From contig JANQSN010000019.1 in assembly GCA_028284045.1 (NCBI GenBank), forward strand, positions 113,023-177,022: 64,000 nt of DNA, in the 5' to 3' direction. Origin of the DNA: Alphaproteobacteria bacterium (GTDB lineage: Bacteria; Pseudomonadota; Alphaproteobacteria; DSM-16000; Inquilinaceae). A program made the position numbers and the translations under genes. Positions 29,006 to 38,188 of the stretch are shown here, in pieces (the stretch's first letter is position 1; each line of letters opens with the position of its first letter). The notes under the pieces are model-generated. The model had not been told where the DNA came from and did no database searches. It saw nothing but the letters and a program-made list of their open reading frames with translations.

Positions 29006-29509
29006 ATGATGAAGAGGCTCTTTTCGGTGTTCGCTCTCCTCGTGGTCGCCGCCTGCGGCGGCGGGGAGACGACCGCGCCCACCACCGGCGGCGGGGGTGG
29101 GGGTGCGCCCGTGCCGTCGACCAGCGGCCCCACGCCGGGCACGGTCGAGGACTTCCAGGTCAATGTCGGCGACCGCGTCTTCTTCGACACCGATCGCTCC
29201 GATCTCAGCGGCGCGGCGCGCGGCACGCTGGACCGCCAGGCCGCCTGGCTGCAGCAATACGCGAATGTCGCGGTCACCGTCGAAGGCCACGCCGACGAGC
29301 GCGGCACGCGGGAATACAACCTGGCACTCGGCGAACGGCGCGCGACCTCCGTGCGCAACTACCTGGTCTCGCTGGGGATCCCAGCCTCCAGGATCACCAC
29401 GGTCAGCTACGGCAAGGAACGCCCGGCGGTGGTCGGCAGCAATCCGCAGGCCTGGTCGCAGAACCGCCGCGGTGTCACCGTGATCACCAGCGGCGCGCCG
29501 ATCAACTGA
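29006..29509 (+). CDS. pal: Peptidoglycan-associated lipoprotein Pal
   Basis: A 167-residue outer-membrane lipoprotein. The lipobox VVAAC places the lipidated cysteine at Cys17; a Gly/Thr/Pro linker follows. The OmpA-like domain contains VEGHADERGTREYNLALGERRA, whose Asp/Arg residues bind diaminopimelate in peptidoglycan. Pal ties the outer membrane to the wall and is released by TolA. TTGGAGGAGCATTCG precedes the ATG at 29006; the next ATG (29009) is equally possible. Confidence 0.96.
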   Translation: MMKRLFSVFALLVVAACGGGETTAPTTGGGGGGAPVPSTSGPTPGTVEDFQVNVGDRVFFDTDRSDLSGAARGTLDRQAAWLQQYANVAVTVEGHADERGTREYNLALGERRATSVRNYLVSLGIPASRITTVSYGKERPAVVGSNPQAWSQNRRGVTVITSGAPIN

Positions 29510-29524
29510 CGCGCACCGAGCCGG

Positions 29525-29545
29525 GCCGGGGAGGCGTTCCCCGGC
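29525..29545 (+). terminator. Hairpin after pal (weak terminator candidate)
   Basis: Eight-base arms GCCGGGGA and TCCCCGGC enclose a five-base loop, 16 bases after the pal stop codon. There is no T-tract, so it is not a standard intrinsic terminator. It may stabilise the 3' end or attenuate read-through into cpoB. Confidence 0.4.
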
Positions 29546-29786
29546 GGCCGATCACGCCACAGTTTTGCCGGCTTGATCGGCCAGGGTTGGTCGCGGATCG
29601 GGGCCTCAGGCGCCCCCATTGGCCGGCCGGCAAGGGCGGGCCGCTACCGCCCTCCCGTGTCTTCCTCCTGCATGGCCTCTCGACGCGGCCGGCGATAGAC
29701 ACTGTCGCGCCGGTCGATCTGATGACCTTTTGGCAGGGTCGGAAGATCGGATCCGCGGGCGGCGCGAACGCGGGGCTGAAGGAACG

Positions 29787-30857
29787 ATGATGACCGCACG
29801 CATTGGCATCGACGCCCGCCGGCAACCCAGGACCGTTGGCCGACCCGACGGCGGCCTGGCCACCCAAGGCATGGCCGTGCGTGGCCTGGCGCTGCTGGGC
29901 CTGGCGCTGCTGCTGCTGGCCGGCACGATCGCCCCGGCAGTCGCCGGCACCGCATCGCTGACGGAGCGGCTGGACCGGCTGGAAGACGACGCCGCTCGCC
30001 TGGCCGTGCTGCTGGGCCAGGCGCCGCCCGCGCGACTGACCCTCGCCCAGGCGGACGGACTGCCCGATACCTACGCCGCGGAGGTCGAAGTGCGGCTGAG
30101 CCGGCTGGAGGAGCAGGTTCGCGTGCTCACCGGCGAGTTGGAGCGTCTCGGGTTCGCCGTCTCCCAGGTCGAAACCCGCCTGGATCGCACCGTCAACGAC
30201 ATCGAGTTCCGCCTGACCGCGTTGGAGGGCGGTACCCCGGTTGCCGGCGGCGCCCCCACCGCGCCCGGCCAGGCACCGACAGGCCCCGCCACGGCACCGA
30301 CCACCCCCTCCGGCCCCACCACGCCGACCGCGCCGGCGGAGGATGACGGCGGCATCGGCCCGACTTTCGACGCCCTAACCGACGACAACCGGACGGAGGA
30401 TTTCGGCACCGGCAGCCTCGGCACGCTGACCCTGCCCGGCGACAGCGGAACCGTCGCCGCCCTGCCCGGCGGCAATGTTGAAGGCCAGTTTCAGGAGGCG
30501 TTCTCCCTGCTGCAGCGCGCCGACTACGCCAATGCCGAACAGTCGCTGCAGGCGTTCCTGCTGTCCCATCCCGGCCATTCTCTGGCCGGCGACGCGCAGT
30601 ACTGGCTGGGCGAGACCTACTATGTGCAGGGCCGCTACAACGACGCGGCCATCGCCTTCGCGCAAGGCTATCAGCGCTATCCCGACGGCCCGCGCGGCCC
30701 CGACAGCCTGCTGAAGCTTGGCATGTCGCTGGCCGCCCTCGGGCAGACGGAGGATGCCTGCCTGACCTTCCAGCAGGTCGGCGAAGCCTTCCCCAACGCC
30801 CCGGCCGCGGTCGCCCGCAGCGCCGGCCAGGAATCCACGCGCCTCGGCTGCCCGTGA
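29787..30857 (+). CDS. cpoB: Cell division coordinator CpoB (YbgF)
   Basis: A 356-residue periplasmic protein. A signal peptide (hydrophobic segment LALLGLALLLLAGTIAPAVA) is followed by coiled-coil heptads (LTERLDRLEDDAARL, RLSRLEEQVRVLTGELERLG) that trimerise it. A Pro/Thr-rich linker comes next, then a TPR region (QEAFSLLQRADYANAEQSL to RLGC). CpoB coordinates Tol-Pal constriction with peptidoglycan synthesis. It is 277 bases after pal, a longer gap than in the rest of the operon; ATG 29787 or 29790 is the start. The stop overlaps tilS by 4 bases (GTGA). Confidence 0.93.
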   Translation: MMTARIGIDARRQPRTVGRPDGGLATQGMAVRGLALLGLALLLLAGTIAPAVAGTASLTERLDRLEDDAARLAVLLGQAPPARLTLAQADGLPDTYAAEVEVRLSRLEEQVRVLTGELERLGFAVSQVETRLDRTVNDIEFRLTALEGGTPVAGGAPTAPGQAPTGPATAPTTPSGPTTPTAPAEDDGGIGPTFDALTDDNRTEDFGTGSLGTLTLPGDSGTVAALPGGNVEGQFQEAFSLLQRADYANAEQSLQAFLLSHPGHSLAGDAQYWLGETYYVQGRYNDAAIAFAQGYQRYPDGPRGPDSLLKLGMSLAALGQTEDACLTFQQVGEAFPNAPAAVARSAGQESTRLGCP

Positions 30858-32227
30858 CGCTGCCCGGCGCGGCGCCCCCTGGCGGCCCGCCGCCCGACCC
30901 GCCGCTCGCCGAGGCCGCCACCCGCTTCACCGCGGCGATGAACCGGCTGGCGCCGTTCGAGCCCGCCCCCCATCTCGCCGTCGCCGTGTCGGGCGGGCCG
31001 GACAGCTTGGCTGTCGCCCACCTCGCTGATACCTGGGCGCGCGCGCAAGGCGGTCGGATCACCGCGCTGACCGTCGATCACGGATTGCGGGCCGAGGCGG
31101 CGGGGGAGGCGGCCGCCGTCGGCAGGCTGATGGCCGCACGCGGCATCGCGCACGAAGTCCTGGTCTGGCGGCCGACCACCGTGGCCCACCGATCCCAGGC
31201 GGCGGCCCGGCGGGCACGCTACGCGCTCTTGGAGGCCGCCTGCCGCCGCCACGGCATCCTGCATCTTGTGGTGGCGCATACCGCCGACGACCAGGGCGAA
31301 ACCGTGCTGCTGCGCCTCGCCAAGGGCAGCGGCCCGGACGGGCTGGCCGGCATGCCGGCGCTGAGCGAGCGCCACGCGGTGCGCCTACTGCGCCCCTTGC
31401 TGGGCTGGCGCAAATCGGCCCTGCGGTCGGTCTGCGCGGCGGCCGGGCTGGCGGCGATCGACGATCCGTCCAACCTGTCGCCGAGCTTCGCGCGGGGCCG
31501 GTTGCGCCGCGCCGCCGCGGCGCTGACGCGCGAGGGGCTGACGACGGAGCGGCTGGCCGCGCTGGCCCGCCGCGCCGCGCCGGCCCGCTGCCGCAGCGAG
31601 GCCCTGGTCGCCGACGGGTTGGCCGAAGCGGCTGCCGTCTACCCGGAAGGCTTCGCCCGCTTGGCGCTCGATCCCTGGCGCCGCCGGCCTGGCGATATCC
31701 GGCTGGCCATGCTGGCCCGGCTGATCCGCGCGGTGGGCGCCGCCGACCACGCACCGCGCGAGGCCGCACTGGCCCGCCTCGCCGCCCGGCTGGAACACGG
31801 CCCGGCTCCAGCGTCAACCCTGGGCGGGTGCCGGCTGGTGGTGGCGGCCGATCATCTCATCGTCGCCCGGGAGGCGGCCGCGGCTGGGGAGCGGCGGCCG
31901 GTTCTGCCGGGGCAGACGGTGCTGTGGGACCGCCGGCTGACGGTGTCGGTGCCGGCGGACCTCGCCGCCCCGCAAGACGAGCCGATGGTTCTGGCACGGC
32001 TCGGCCAGGCGGCGGGCCGGGCGATCCCGTCGGCGGCCTGGCCGGTGGTGCCGGCACCGGCGCGCGCCGCGCTGCCGGGCCTGTGGACCGCCGGCGGGCA
32101 TCTCGTCGCCACGGCCGCCGTCGCCTGCGCCCGGCCGGACCGGCTGCCGACCGATCCGGCGGCGCGTCTGGCGGTCGTGTTTACCCCGCCGAGCCCGATC
32201 GCCGACGCCGGCTTCGTCGCCGCGTAG
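30854..32227 (+). CDS. tilS: tRNA(Ile)-lysidine synthetase TilS
   Basis: A 457-residue ATP-dependent enzyme that turns C34 of tRNA-Ile(CAU) into lysidine. The PP-loop AVSGGPDSLAVAHL places SGGPDS at residues 46-51. AHTADDQGETVLLRLAKGSGPDGLAG is the family's second conserved region. The C-terminal half is divergent and alanine-rich. The GTG at 30854 overlaps the cpoB stop, so the Tol operon reads into translation genes. A GC-rich hairpin occurs after its stop at about 32238-32266. Confidence 0.93.
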   Translation: MTLPGAAPPGGPPPDPPLAEAATRFTAAMNRLAPFEPAPHLAVAVSGGPDSLAVAHLADTWARAQGGRITALTVDHGLRAEAAGEAAAVGRLMAARGIAHEVLVWRPTTVAHRSQAAARRARYALLEAACRRHGILHLVVAHTADDQGETVLLRLAKGSGPDGLAGMPALSERHAVRLLRPLLGWRKSALRSVCAAAGLAAIDDPSNLSPSFARGRLRRAAAALTREGLTTERLAALARRAAPARCRSEALVADGLAEAAAVYPEGFARLALDPWRRRPGDIRLAMLARLIRAVGAADHAPREAALARLAARLEHGPAPASTLGGCRLVVAADHLIVAREAAAAGERRPVLPGQTVLWDRRLTVSVPADLAAPQDEPMVLARLGQAAGRAIPSAAWPVVPAPARAALPGLWTAGGHLVATAAVACARPDRLPTDPAARLAVVFTPPSPIADAGFVAA

Positions 32228-32419
32228 AGCGACTGATGCGCCGGCCCGTTGTCTGACGGGCGCGCCACCTTATCTATCCCCTCACGGGCCGGCGGATTGG
32301 TGGTAGGATCGCCGGCTTGAAGAACACCCGGCGGCGCCCTCGGATCGGCGCGCCGGCTCAAGACGCAGCGAAGGCCGGCAAGATCCCGGCCGCGCGCATC
32401 GCTGGAGGGTTACGGGTCC

Positions 32420-34354
32420 GTGAACAGTCTTGGAAAGAACCTGGCGCTCTGGATCATCATCGGGCTGCTGCTGGTCGCCCTGTTCAACCTGTTCCAGAGT
32501 TCCACCGGCCCCAACGCGGCGACGCCGGTCCCCTACAGCGACTTCGTCCAATGGGTGAACGACGGCCGGGTCAGCGCCGTCACCATCGAAGGCCGGCAGA
32601 TCTCCGGCCAGTATGACGGCGGTCGCAGCTTCAGCACCTACGCCCCGGAAGACCCCGCCCTGGTCGACCGGCTGACGGAAAACGGCGTGCGCATAACCGC
32701 CAGCCCCGACGACCAGGGCATGCCGGGCCTGCTGTCGATCCTGGTCAGCTGGTTCCCGATGCTGCTGCTGATCGCCGTGTGGATCTTCTTCATGCGCCAG
32801 ATGCAGGGCGGCGGCGGCAAGGCCATGGGCTTCGGCAAGTCCAAGGCGAAGCTGCTGACCGAGCGTCAGGGCCGCATCACCTTCGACGATGTGGCTGGCG
32901 TCGACGAGGCCAAGGGCGAGCTTGAGGAGGTCGTGGAATTCCTCAAGGACCCGCAGAAGTTCCAGCGCCTCGGCGGCAAGATCCCCAAGGGCGTGCTGCT
33001 GGTCGGCCCGCCCGGCACCGGCAAGACGCTGATCGCCCGCGCCGTTGCCGGCGAAGCGAATGTGCCGTTCTTCACCATCTCCGGCTCCGACTTCGTGGAG
33101 ATGTTCGTCGGCGTCGGCGCCAGCCGGGTCCGCGACATGTTCGAGCAGGGCAAGAAGAACGCGCCCTGCATCATCTTCATCGACGAGATCGACGCGGTCG
33201 GCCGGCACCGCGGCGCCGGCCTGGGCGGCGGCAATGACGAGCGCGAGCAGACGCTGAACCAGCTCCTGGTGGAGATGGACGGGTTCGAGGCCAACGAGGG
33301 CGTGATCCTGATCGCCGCCACCAACCGGCCCGACGTGCTGGACCCGGCCTTGCTGCGCCCCGGCCGCTTCGACCGCCAGGTGGTGGTGCCGAACCCGGAC
33401 ATCATCGGCCGCACCAAGATCCTCAAGGTGCATATGCGCAAGGTGCCGCTGGCCAACGATGTCGACCCGAAGGTGATCGCCCGCGGCACGCCCGGCTTCT
33501 CCGGCGCCGATCTGGCGAACCTGGTGAACGAGGCGGCGCTGATGGCCGCCCGCGCCGGCAAGCGCGTCGTCGGCATGGACGAGTTCGAAGGGGCCCGCGA
33601 CAAGGTGATGATGGGGGCCGAACGCCGCTCCATGGTGCTGTCGGACGACGAGAAGGAGCTGACCGCCTGGCACGAGGCGGCACATGCCGTGGTGTCGCTG
33701 CATATGCCGGCCTCCGACCCGATCCACAAGGCGACCATCGTGCCGCGCGGCCGGGCGCTCGGCCTGGTGCAGCGCCTGCCGGAGGCGGACCGCTACGCCT
33801 ATTCCAAGGAATGGTGCAAGACGTCGCTGGCGATCGCCGTCGCCGGCCGTCTCGGCGAAGAGTTCCTCTTGGGGCCGGAGCGGATCACCAACGGGGCGGC
33901 CAGCGACATCCAGATGGCGACCCGGCTGGCCACCGACATGGTCACCAAATGGGGGATGAGCGACCGGCTCGGCATGCTGCAATACGCAGCGCCGGAGCAG
34001 GAGGTGTTTCTCGGCCACTCGGTCACCCAGCACAAGACGATGAGCGAGGCGACGGCGAAGATCGTCGACGAGGAGATCCGCTTGCTGGTCGACAACGCGG
34101 TGGAGATCGCGGGCCAGATCCTCGACGAGCACCGCGACGATCTGGAGAACGTCGCCAAGGGCCTGCTGGAGTTCGAGACGCTGAACGGCGACGAGCTGCG
34201 CCAGATCCTGCGCGGCGAGCCGATCGTCCGGCCGGAGCCCGACGACATGCCGCCGCCGCCGCCGAAGATGCGCAAGCCCACCGGCCGCCGCTCCTCCGTG
34301 CCCTCCGGCGGCAAGGCAACCGGCCTCGGCCCGGAACCGCAGCCGGGCATGTGA
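32420..34354 (+). CDS. ftsH: ATP-dependent zinc metalloprotease FtsH
   Basis: A 644-residue membrane-bound AAA protease. Two N-terminal helices (about 7-25 and 101-125) flank a periplasmic domain. Walker A GPPGTGKT is at 196-203, Walker [12 protein letters not shown] follows, and the second region of homology has [20 protein letters not shown]. The zinc motif HEAAH is at 418-422 with Asp496 as third ligand. It degrades misfolded and regulatory membrane proteins. GTG start, preceded by CTGGAGGG. The C-terminus ends in a proline-rich tail. Confidence 0.97.
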   Translation: MNSLGKNLALWIIIGLLLVALFNLFQSSTGPNAATPVPYSDFVQWVNDGRVSAVTIEGRQISGQYDGGRSFSTYAPEDPALVDRLTENGVRITASPDDQGMPGLLSILVSWFPMLLLIAVWIFFMRQMQGGGGKAMGFGKSKAKLLTERQGRITFDDVAGVDEAKGELEEVVEFLKDPQKFQRLGGKIPKGVLLVGPPGTGKTLIARAVAGEANVPFFTISGSDFVEMFVGVGASRVRDMFEQGKKNAPCIIFIDEIDAVGRHRGAGLGGGNDEREQTLNQLLVEMDGFEANEGVILIAATNRPDVLDPALLRPGRFDRQVVVPNPDIIGRTKILKVHMRKVPLANDVDPKVIARGTPGFSGADLANLVNEAALMAARAGKRVVGMDEFEGARDKVMMGAERRSMVLSDDEKELTAWHEAAHAVVSLHMPASDPIHKATIVPRGRALGLVQRLPEADRYAYSKEWCKTSLAIAVAGRLGEEFLLGPERITNGAASDIQMATRLATDMVTKWGMSDRLGMLQYAAPEQEVFLGHSVTQHKTMSEATAKIVDEEIRLLVDNAVEIAGQILDEHRDDLENVAKGLLEFETLNGDELRQILRGEPIVRPEPDDMPPPPPKMRKPTGRRSSVPSGGKATGLGPEPQPGM

Positions 34355-34383
34355 GGTGCGGGGTCCGGGTTGGCCCCGACTAT

Positions 34384-34500
34384 TCGTCATGCCCGCGCAG
34401 GCGGGCATCTCCCAACGCCGGGCGATGACGATCGCGAAGACCTGATGGCCCGATGCCGTCGCGTGCGGCCGGAGGTTCCCGCGTTCGCGGGAACGACTGG
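34384..34500. repeat. Composite palindromic (REP-like) element between ftsH and folP
   Basis: Two perfect stems lie at opposite ends. ATGCCCGC-GCAG-GCGGGCAT is at 34389-34408, preceded by CGTC. GTTCCCGCG-TT-CGCGGGAAC is at 34475-34494, followed by GACTGG. The outer sequences CGTCAT and (G)AACGAC are mirror-like, as in dispersed intergenic REP/BIME elements of alphaproteobacteria. The sequence between is not coding. Confidence 0.75.
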
Positions 34501-34516
34501 GAAGCGAGGCGACGAC

Positions 34517-35416
34517 ATGCCGTTGATCGACACCCAACGGGTCGCCCGGCCCGCGCGGACGGGCCGCGTGCCAGTGACGCTCGACACGAACGGGCGGCTG
34601 CCGGACCGCCCGCTGGTCATGGGCATCGTCAACGTGACGCCCGACAGCTTCTCCGACGGCGGGCGCTTCCTCGACCCGGCGGCAGCGATCGCGCAAGCCC
34701 GCGCGCTGCGCGACGCCGGTGCCGATATCCTCGATATCGGCGGGGAATCGACGCGGCCCGGCGCCGCGCCGGTATCGCCGCAAGAGGAATGCGCCCGCAT
34801 CCTGCCGGTCGTGGAGGCGCTGGCCGGCGATGGCGCCGTCGTCTCCGTCGACACCCGCCATGCCCGGACCATCGAGGCGGCGGCCCAGGCCGGCGCGGCG
34901 CTGATCAACGATGTCTGGGCCCTGGCCGGCGATCCCGACGGCGACGCGCTGTCCGCCGCCGCGGCCACCGGCCTGCCGGTCGTGCTGATGCACATGCAGG
35001 GCACGCCGACGACCATGCAAGCCGACCCGCACTATGACGACGTGGTCCGCGACGTCTTCGACTGGCTGGCGGCGCGGATCGACCAGGTGGTCGAGGCCGG
35101 CATCCCGCGGGAGCGGATCATCGTCGATCCCGGCATCGGCTTCGGCAAGACGCTTGATCACAATCTGATGCTCTTGAACCAGCTCGAACGGTTCCACGCG
35201 CTGGGAGCGCCGATCCTGGTCGGCGCCTCGCGCAAGAGCTTCATCGCCAAGGCCAGCCGCGGCGAGCCGGCGGACGCACGCCTGGCGGGCTCGCTGGCCG
35301 CCGCCCTGACCGCCGTCCGACGCGGCGCCCAGATCCTGCGCGTCCATGACGTCGCGGAGACTGTCCAGGCCCTCACCATCGCCGCGGCGATCGAGGTCGC
35401 CGGCCCCAACGCTTGA
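34517..35416 (+). CDS. folP: Dihydropteroate synthase FolP
   Basis: A 299-residue TIM-barrel enzyme joining p-aminobenzoate to the pterin precursor in folate synthesis, and the target of sulfonamides. The signature [14 protein letters not shown] lies near residues 36-49, with [14 protein letters not shown] and the later [15 protein letters not shown] and ASRKSFIA. The open frame reads upstream through the REP-like element, but the ATG at 34517 is the natural start. It precedes glmM, a usual order. Confidence 0.95.
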   Translation: MPLIDTQRVARPARTGRVPVTLDTNGRLPDRPLVMGIVNVTPDSFSDGGRFLDPAAAIAQARALRDAGADILDIGGESTRPGAAPVSPQEECARILPVVEALAGDGAVVSVDTRHARTIEAAAQAGAALINDVWALAGDPDGDALSAAAATGLPVVLMHMQGTPTTMQADPHYDDVVRDVFDWLAARIDQVVEAGIPRERIIVDPGIGFGKTLDHNLMLLNQLERFHALGAPILVGASRKSFIAKASRGEPADARLAGSLAAALTAVRRGAQILRVHDVAETVQALTIAAAIEVAGPNA

Positions 35417-35477
35417 CCCAGGCTCCCCTTGCACCGGGCCATTGCACCGGGCCGGGCCGCGGCGTATAGCGGCGATC

Positions 35478-36839
35478 ATGACACGTACGCTTTTCGGAAC
35501 CGACGGCATCCGCGGCACCGCCAACCGCGAGCCGATGACCGCCGACACCGCGCTGAAGGTCGCCATGGCGACGGCGCTGCAGTTCCACCGCGGCAATCAC
35601 CGCCATCAGGTGGTGATCGGCAAGGATACCCGCCTCAGCGGCTATCTCCTGGAACCGGCGATGACCGCCGGCTTCGTCGCCATGGGCGTCGACGTGATGC
35701 TGGTGGGCCCGATGCCGACCCCGGCCGTCGCCATGCTGACGCGCTCGCTACGCGCGGATGTCGGCGTGATGATCTCCGCCAGCCACAACCCGTTCGAGGA
35801 CAACGGCATCAAGCTGTTCGGCCCGGACGGCTACAAGCTGTCCGACGAGGTGGAAGCGGCGATCGAACGCCACATCACCAACGGCCTCGGCGACCATCTG
35901 GTGGCTTCCGCCGATCTCGGCCGCACCCGCCGTCTTGAGGATGCGCCGGGCCGCTATATCGAGTTCGTCAAGGGCAGCGTCCCGCGCGGCTTCAGCCTGG
36001 AGGGCATGAAGATCGTCGTGGATTGCGCCAACGGCGCCGCCTACAAGGTGGCCCCGCGCGTGCTGTGGGAGCTGGGGGCCGAGGTCGTCGACATCGGCAC
36101 CCAGCCCGACGGCCTGAACATCAACCGCGACTGCGGCGCCACCGCCACGCAGGCGATGCGGGACCGGGTGCTGGCCGAGGACGCGGATCTCGGCCTGTCG
36201 CTGGACGGCGACGCCGACCGCGTCATCCTCGCCGACGAACGCGGCCAGCCGATCGACGGCGACCAGATCATGGCGCTGATCGCCCGGGAATGGCTGGAGA
36301 GCGGCCGGCTCAGCGGCTCCGGCGTGGTGGCCACGCTGATGAGCAATCTGGGGCTGGAACGCTACCTGTCCGGCCTCGGCCTGACGCTGCATCGCACGGC
36401 CGTCGGCGACCGCTATGTCGTGGAGCATATGCGCGAGCATGCCCTGAACCTGGGCGGCGAGCAGTCCGGCCATCTGGTGATGAGCGACTATGCCACCACC
36501 GGCGACGGCCTGATCGCCGCCTTGCAGGTGCTGGCAGCCCTGCACCGGTCCGGCGCCCGGGCGAGCGAGGCGACCAGGGTGTTCGACCCGGTGCCGCAAT
36601 TGCTGCGCAATGTCCGCTACCGGCCGGTGGACGGGCAGCCGACGCCGCTCGACGCCGCCCCGGTGCGCGCGGCGATCGCCGCGGGCGAGGACCGACTGGA
36701 CCGCCTGGGCCGCCTGGTCATCCGCAAGAGCGGCACCGAGCCGCTGATCCGCATCATGGTGGAAGGCGACGACCAGGGCGTGATCACCGATGTCGCCGCC
36801 AATATCGAAGGCGCCGTGCGCGCGGCCACCGGCGGCTGA
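35478..36839 (+). CDS. glmM: Phosphoglucosamine mutase GlmM
   Basis: A 453-residue mutase converting glucosamine-6-phosphate to glucosamine-1-phosphate for peptidoglycan and lipopolysaccharide. The phosphorylated serine is Ser102 in [13 protein letters not shown]. The metal-binding loop is [11 protein letters not shown], and the sugar/phosphate loops GGEQSGH and [15 protein letters not shown] are visible. Start ATG 35478. It is 61 bases after folP and ends 12 bases from a convergent gene. Confidence 0.96.
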   Translation: MTRTLFGTDGIRGTANREPMTADTALKVAMATALQFHRGNHRHQVVIGKDTRLSGYLLEPAMTAGFVAMGVDVMLVGPMPTPAVAMLTRSLRADVGVMISASHNPFEDNGIKLFGPDGYKLSDEVEAAIERHITNGLGDHLVASADLGRTRRLEDAPGRYIEFVKGSVPRGFSLEGMKIVVDCANGAAYKVAPRVLWELGAEVVDIGTQPDGLNINRDCGATATQAMRDRVLAEDADLGLSLDGDADRVILADERGQPIDGDQIMALIAREWLESGRLSGSGVVATLMSNLGLERYLSGLGLTLHRTAVGDRYVVEHMREHALNLGGEQSGHLVMSDYATTGDGLIAALQVLAALHRSGARASEATRVFDPVPQLLRNVRYRPVDGQPTPLDAAPVRAAIAAGEDRLDRLGRLVIRKSGTEPLIRIMVEGDDQGVITDVAANIEGAVRAATGG

Positions 36840-36851
36840 ACGGGCCGGCGT

Positions 36852-37868
36852 CTAATCGAAGGTAAACGTCACGGTCGTTTGTTCGTCCGGCGTGATGCCG
36901 ACGGCTGTGACCGGCGTCTCAACCTTGGTGTTGCCCGGCTGCTTGTTGGAGACCGCCCGCAGCTCGTAGAGCCCGGCGTTGAGGATGACGCCGTCGCCGT
37001 CACCCAAACTGTCCTGGCCGCCGGGGATCCGGGCAACCAGGTCGTCGCCGTTCATCACCATGATCGGCGCGCCCGGATCCGCGCTGCCGCGCCGGACGGT
37101 CGCCAGCAACGTGCCCGTTCCCGCCAGCCGGCTCGGCCCGGCCGGGATCGGCCGGCGCAGGCCCAGGCGCTCGTAGAGCTTGAAGATCCCGCCCGATCCG
37201 CCGGCCAGCACCAGGGTCGTGACCACGAAGGAGGTGATCCCCGTCATCTGGTTGACGTGGATCGTCGGCTCGACGGCCATGACGATCGCCTCGAAGGTGT
37301 CCAGCCCGAAGGACCACACGACGACCAACGCCGCCGCGACCGTCAACCCGGTCTTGAGGCCCTCGATGCGCCTGTCCAGCCTCTTGAAATGGCGGTTCTG
37401 GAAGATGGCGGAGAGCGCGATCTCCAGCACGATCGCGATCACCAGCAAGAGGAAGAGCAGCTCGGCCACGCGGTCGAGGCGGATGGTCTCGTCGGGAATC
37501 GCCGGCGCCCCGACGGTGACGTGATAGACGACCTCGGTCTCCTCGTCGCCGACTAGGGCTGCGACGGAGAAACGATCGAACCCCTCGAACCGATCGTCGG
37601 GCACGTACACGTACTCGCCGTCAACCTCAAGCGGAATGACCCGGCCGTGCCGGGGTCGCTCCTTCACGTACGTATCCGTATCCGCCGTCCATCCGGGATC
37701 GCCGGCGTCGCGGATCGGGTTCACCCGCTCCTGCGTATTCTCACCGACCCACAGCGATTGCTGCGCGGCCAGGCTTTCGCCCACGGGGCCGACGAGAACG
37801 ACAAGAAAAACGGCGGCGAACCAGCGCTTCAAACGGATCGACCTCCCAGTCTTGTCGGCGACATGCAT
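36852..37868 (-). CDS. Cadherin-like domain inner-membrane protein, function unknown
   Basis: A 338-residue protein (start ATG 37868, preceded by GGAGGAAGATCG). A signal peptide (about 1-35) leads to a beta-rich domain at 37-119 whose ERPRHGRV, GEYVYVPDDRFEGFDRFSV and YHVTVG blocks resemble the cadherin-like/tandem-95 repeat. Three likely transmembrane helices follow at about 133-156, 171-195 and 208-228. The last 100 residues form a soluble beta-rich domain ending in TPVTAVGITPDEQTTVTFTFD. The combination of one tandem-95-like domain with three helices and a regulatory-like tail is not one I recognise. It is divergent from the sensor kinase gene and convergent with glmM. A role in envelope sensing is only inference. 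Confidence 0.75.
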   Translation of the reverse strand: MHVADKTGRSIRLKRWFAAVFLVVLVGPVGESLAAQQSLWVGENTQERVNPIRDAGDPGWTADTDTYVKERPRHGRVIPLEVDGEYVYVPDDRFEGFDRFSVAALVGDEETEVVYHVTVGAPAIPDETIRLDRVAELLFLLLVIAIVLEIALSAIFQNRHFKRLDRRIEGLKTGLTVAAALVVVWSFGLDTFEAIVMAVEPTIHVNQMTGITSFVVTTLVLAGGSGGIFKLYERLGLRRPIPAGPSRLAGTGTLLATVRRGSADPGAPIMVMNGDDLVARIPGGQDSLGDGDGVILNAGLYELRAVSNKQPGNTKVETPVTAVGITPDEQTTVTFTFD

Positions 37869-38188
37869 CGATCTTCCTCCACCGAACGCCGACGAACGGC
37901 GACTGCTCAATTGCAGCGGATAAAAGTAATACCCTAATGCACCGCGCTTGTGACCCACCCGCTCGGCCCGGACCCGCCGCAGTCCGGCGCTCGCGCCCTC
38001 GCATCGAGGTCGCCAGACCGGGACCGTGGGAGCGGTGGAAGACGGCCTTGGCCGGCCACCTCAACGATTCATAAAGGAAGATTGTTCTACACTGGCTCGG
38101 TCGCCAACCGCCCGGAACGTCGCCACCGGACGCCGGCCGACGGCCTTGGTCGCCGGCCATCCCCCCACGCCGTGACGACAGCAAGGCC
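37869..38188. other. Divergent intergenic region, no gene
   Basis: The 320 bases between the cadherin-like gene and the sensor kinase hold no credible coding sequence. The first 80 bases are relatively AT-rich (GGATAAAAGTAATACCC) and contain the ribosome site of the minus-strand gene. A second AT-rich patch near 38066-38092 (ATTCATAAAGGAAGATTG) could hold the kinase promoter. No clear -35/-10 pair was assigned. Confidence 0.6.

Noticed and set aside
32282..35596. A 1104-residue minus-strand open frame opposite ftsH and folP
   Set aside because: Histidine/glutamine-rich translation without any domain; both plus-strand genes have complete catalytic motifs.
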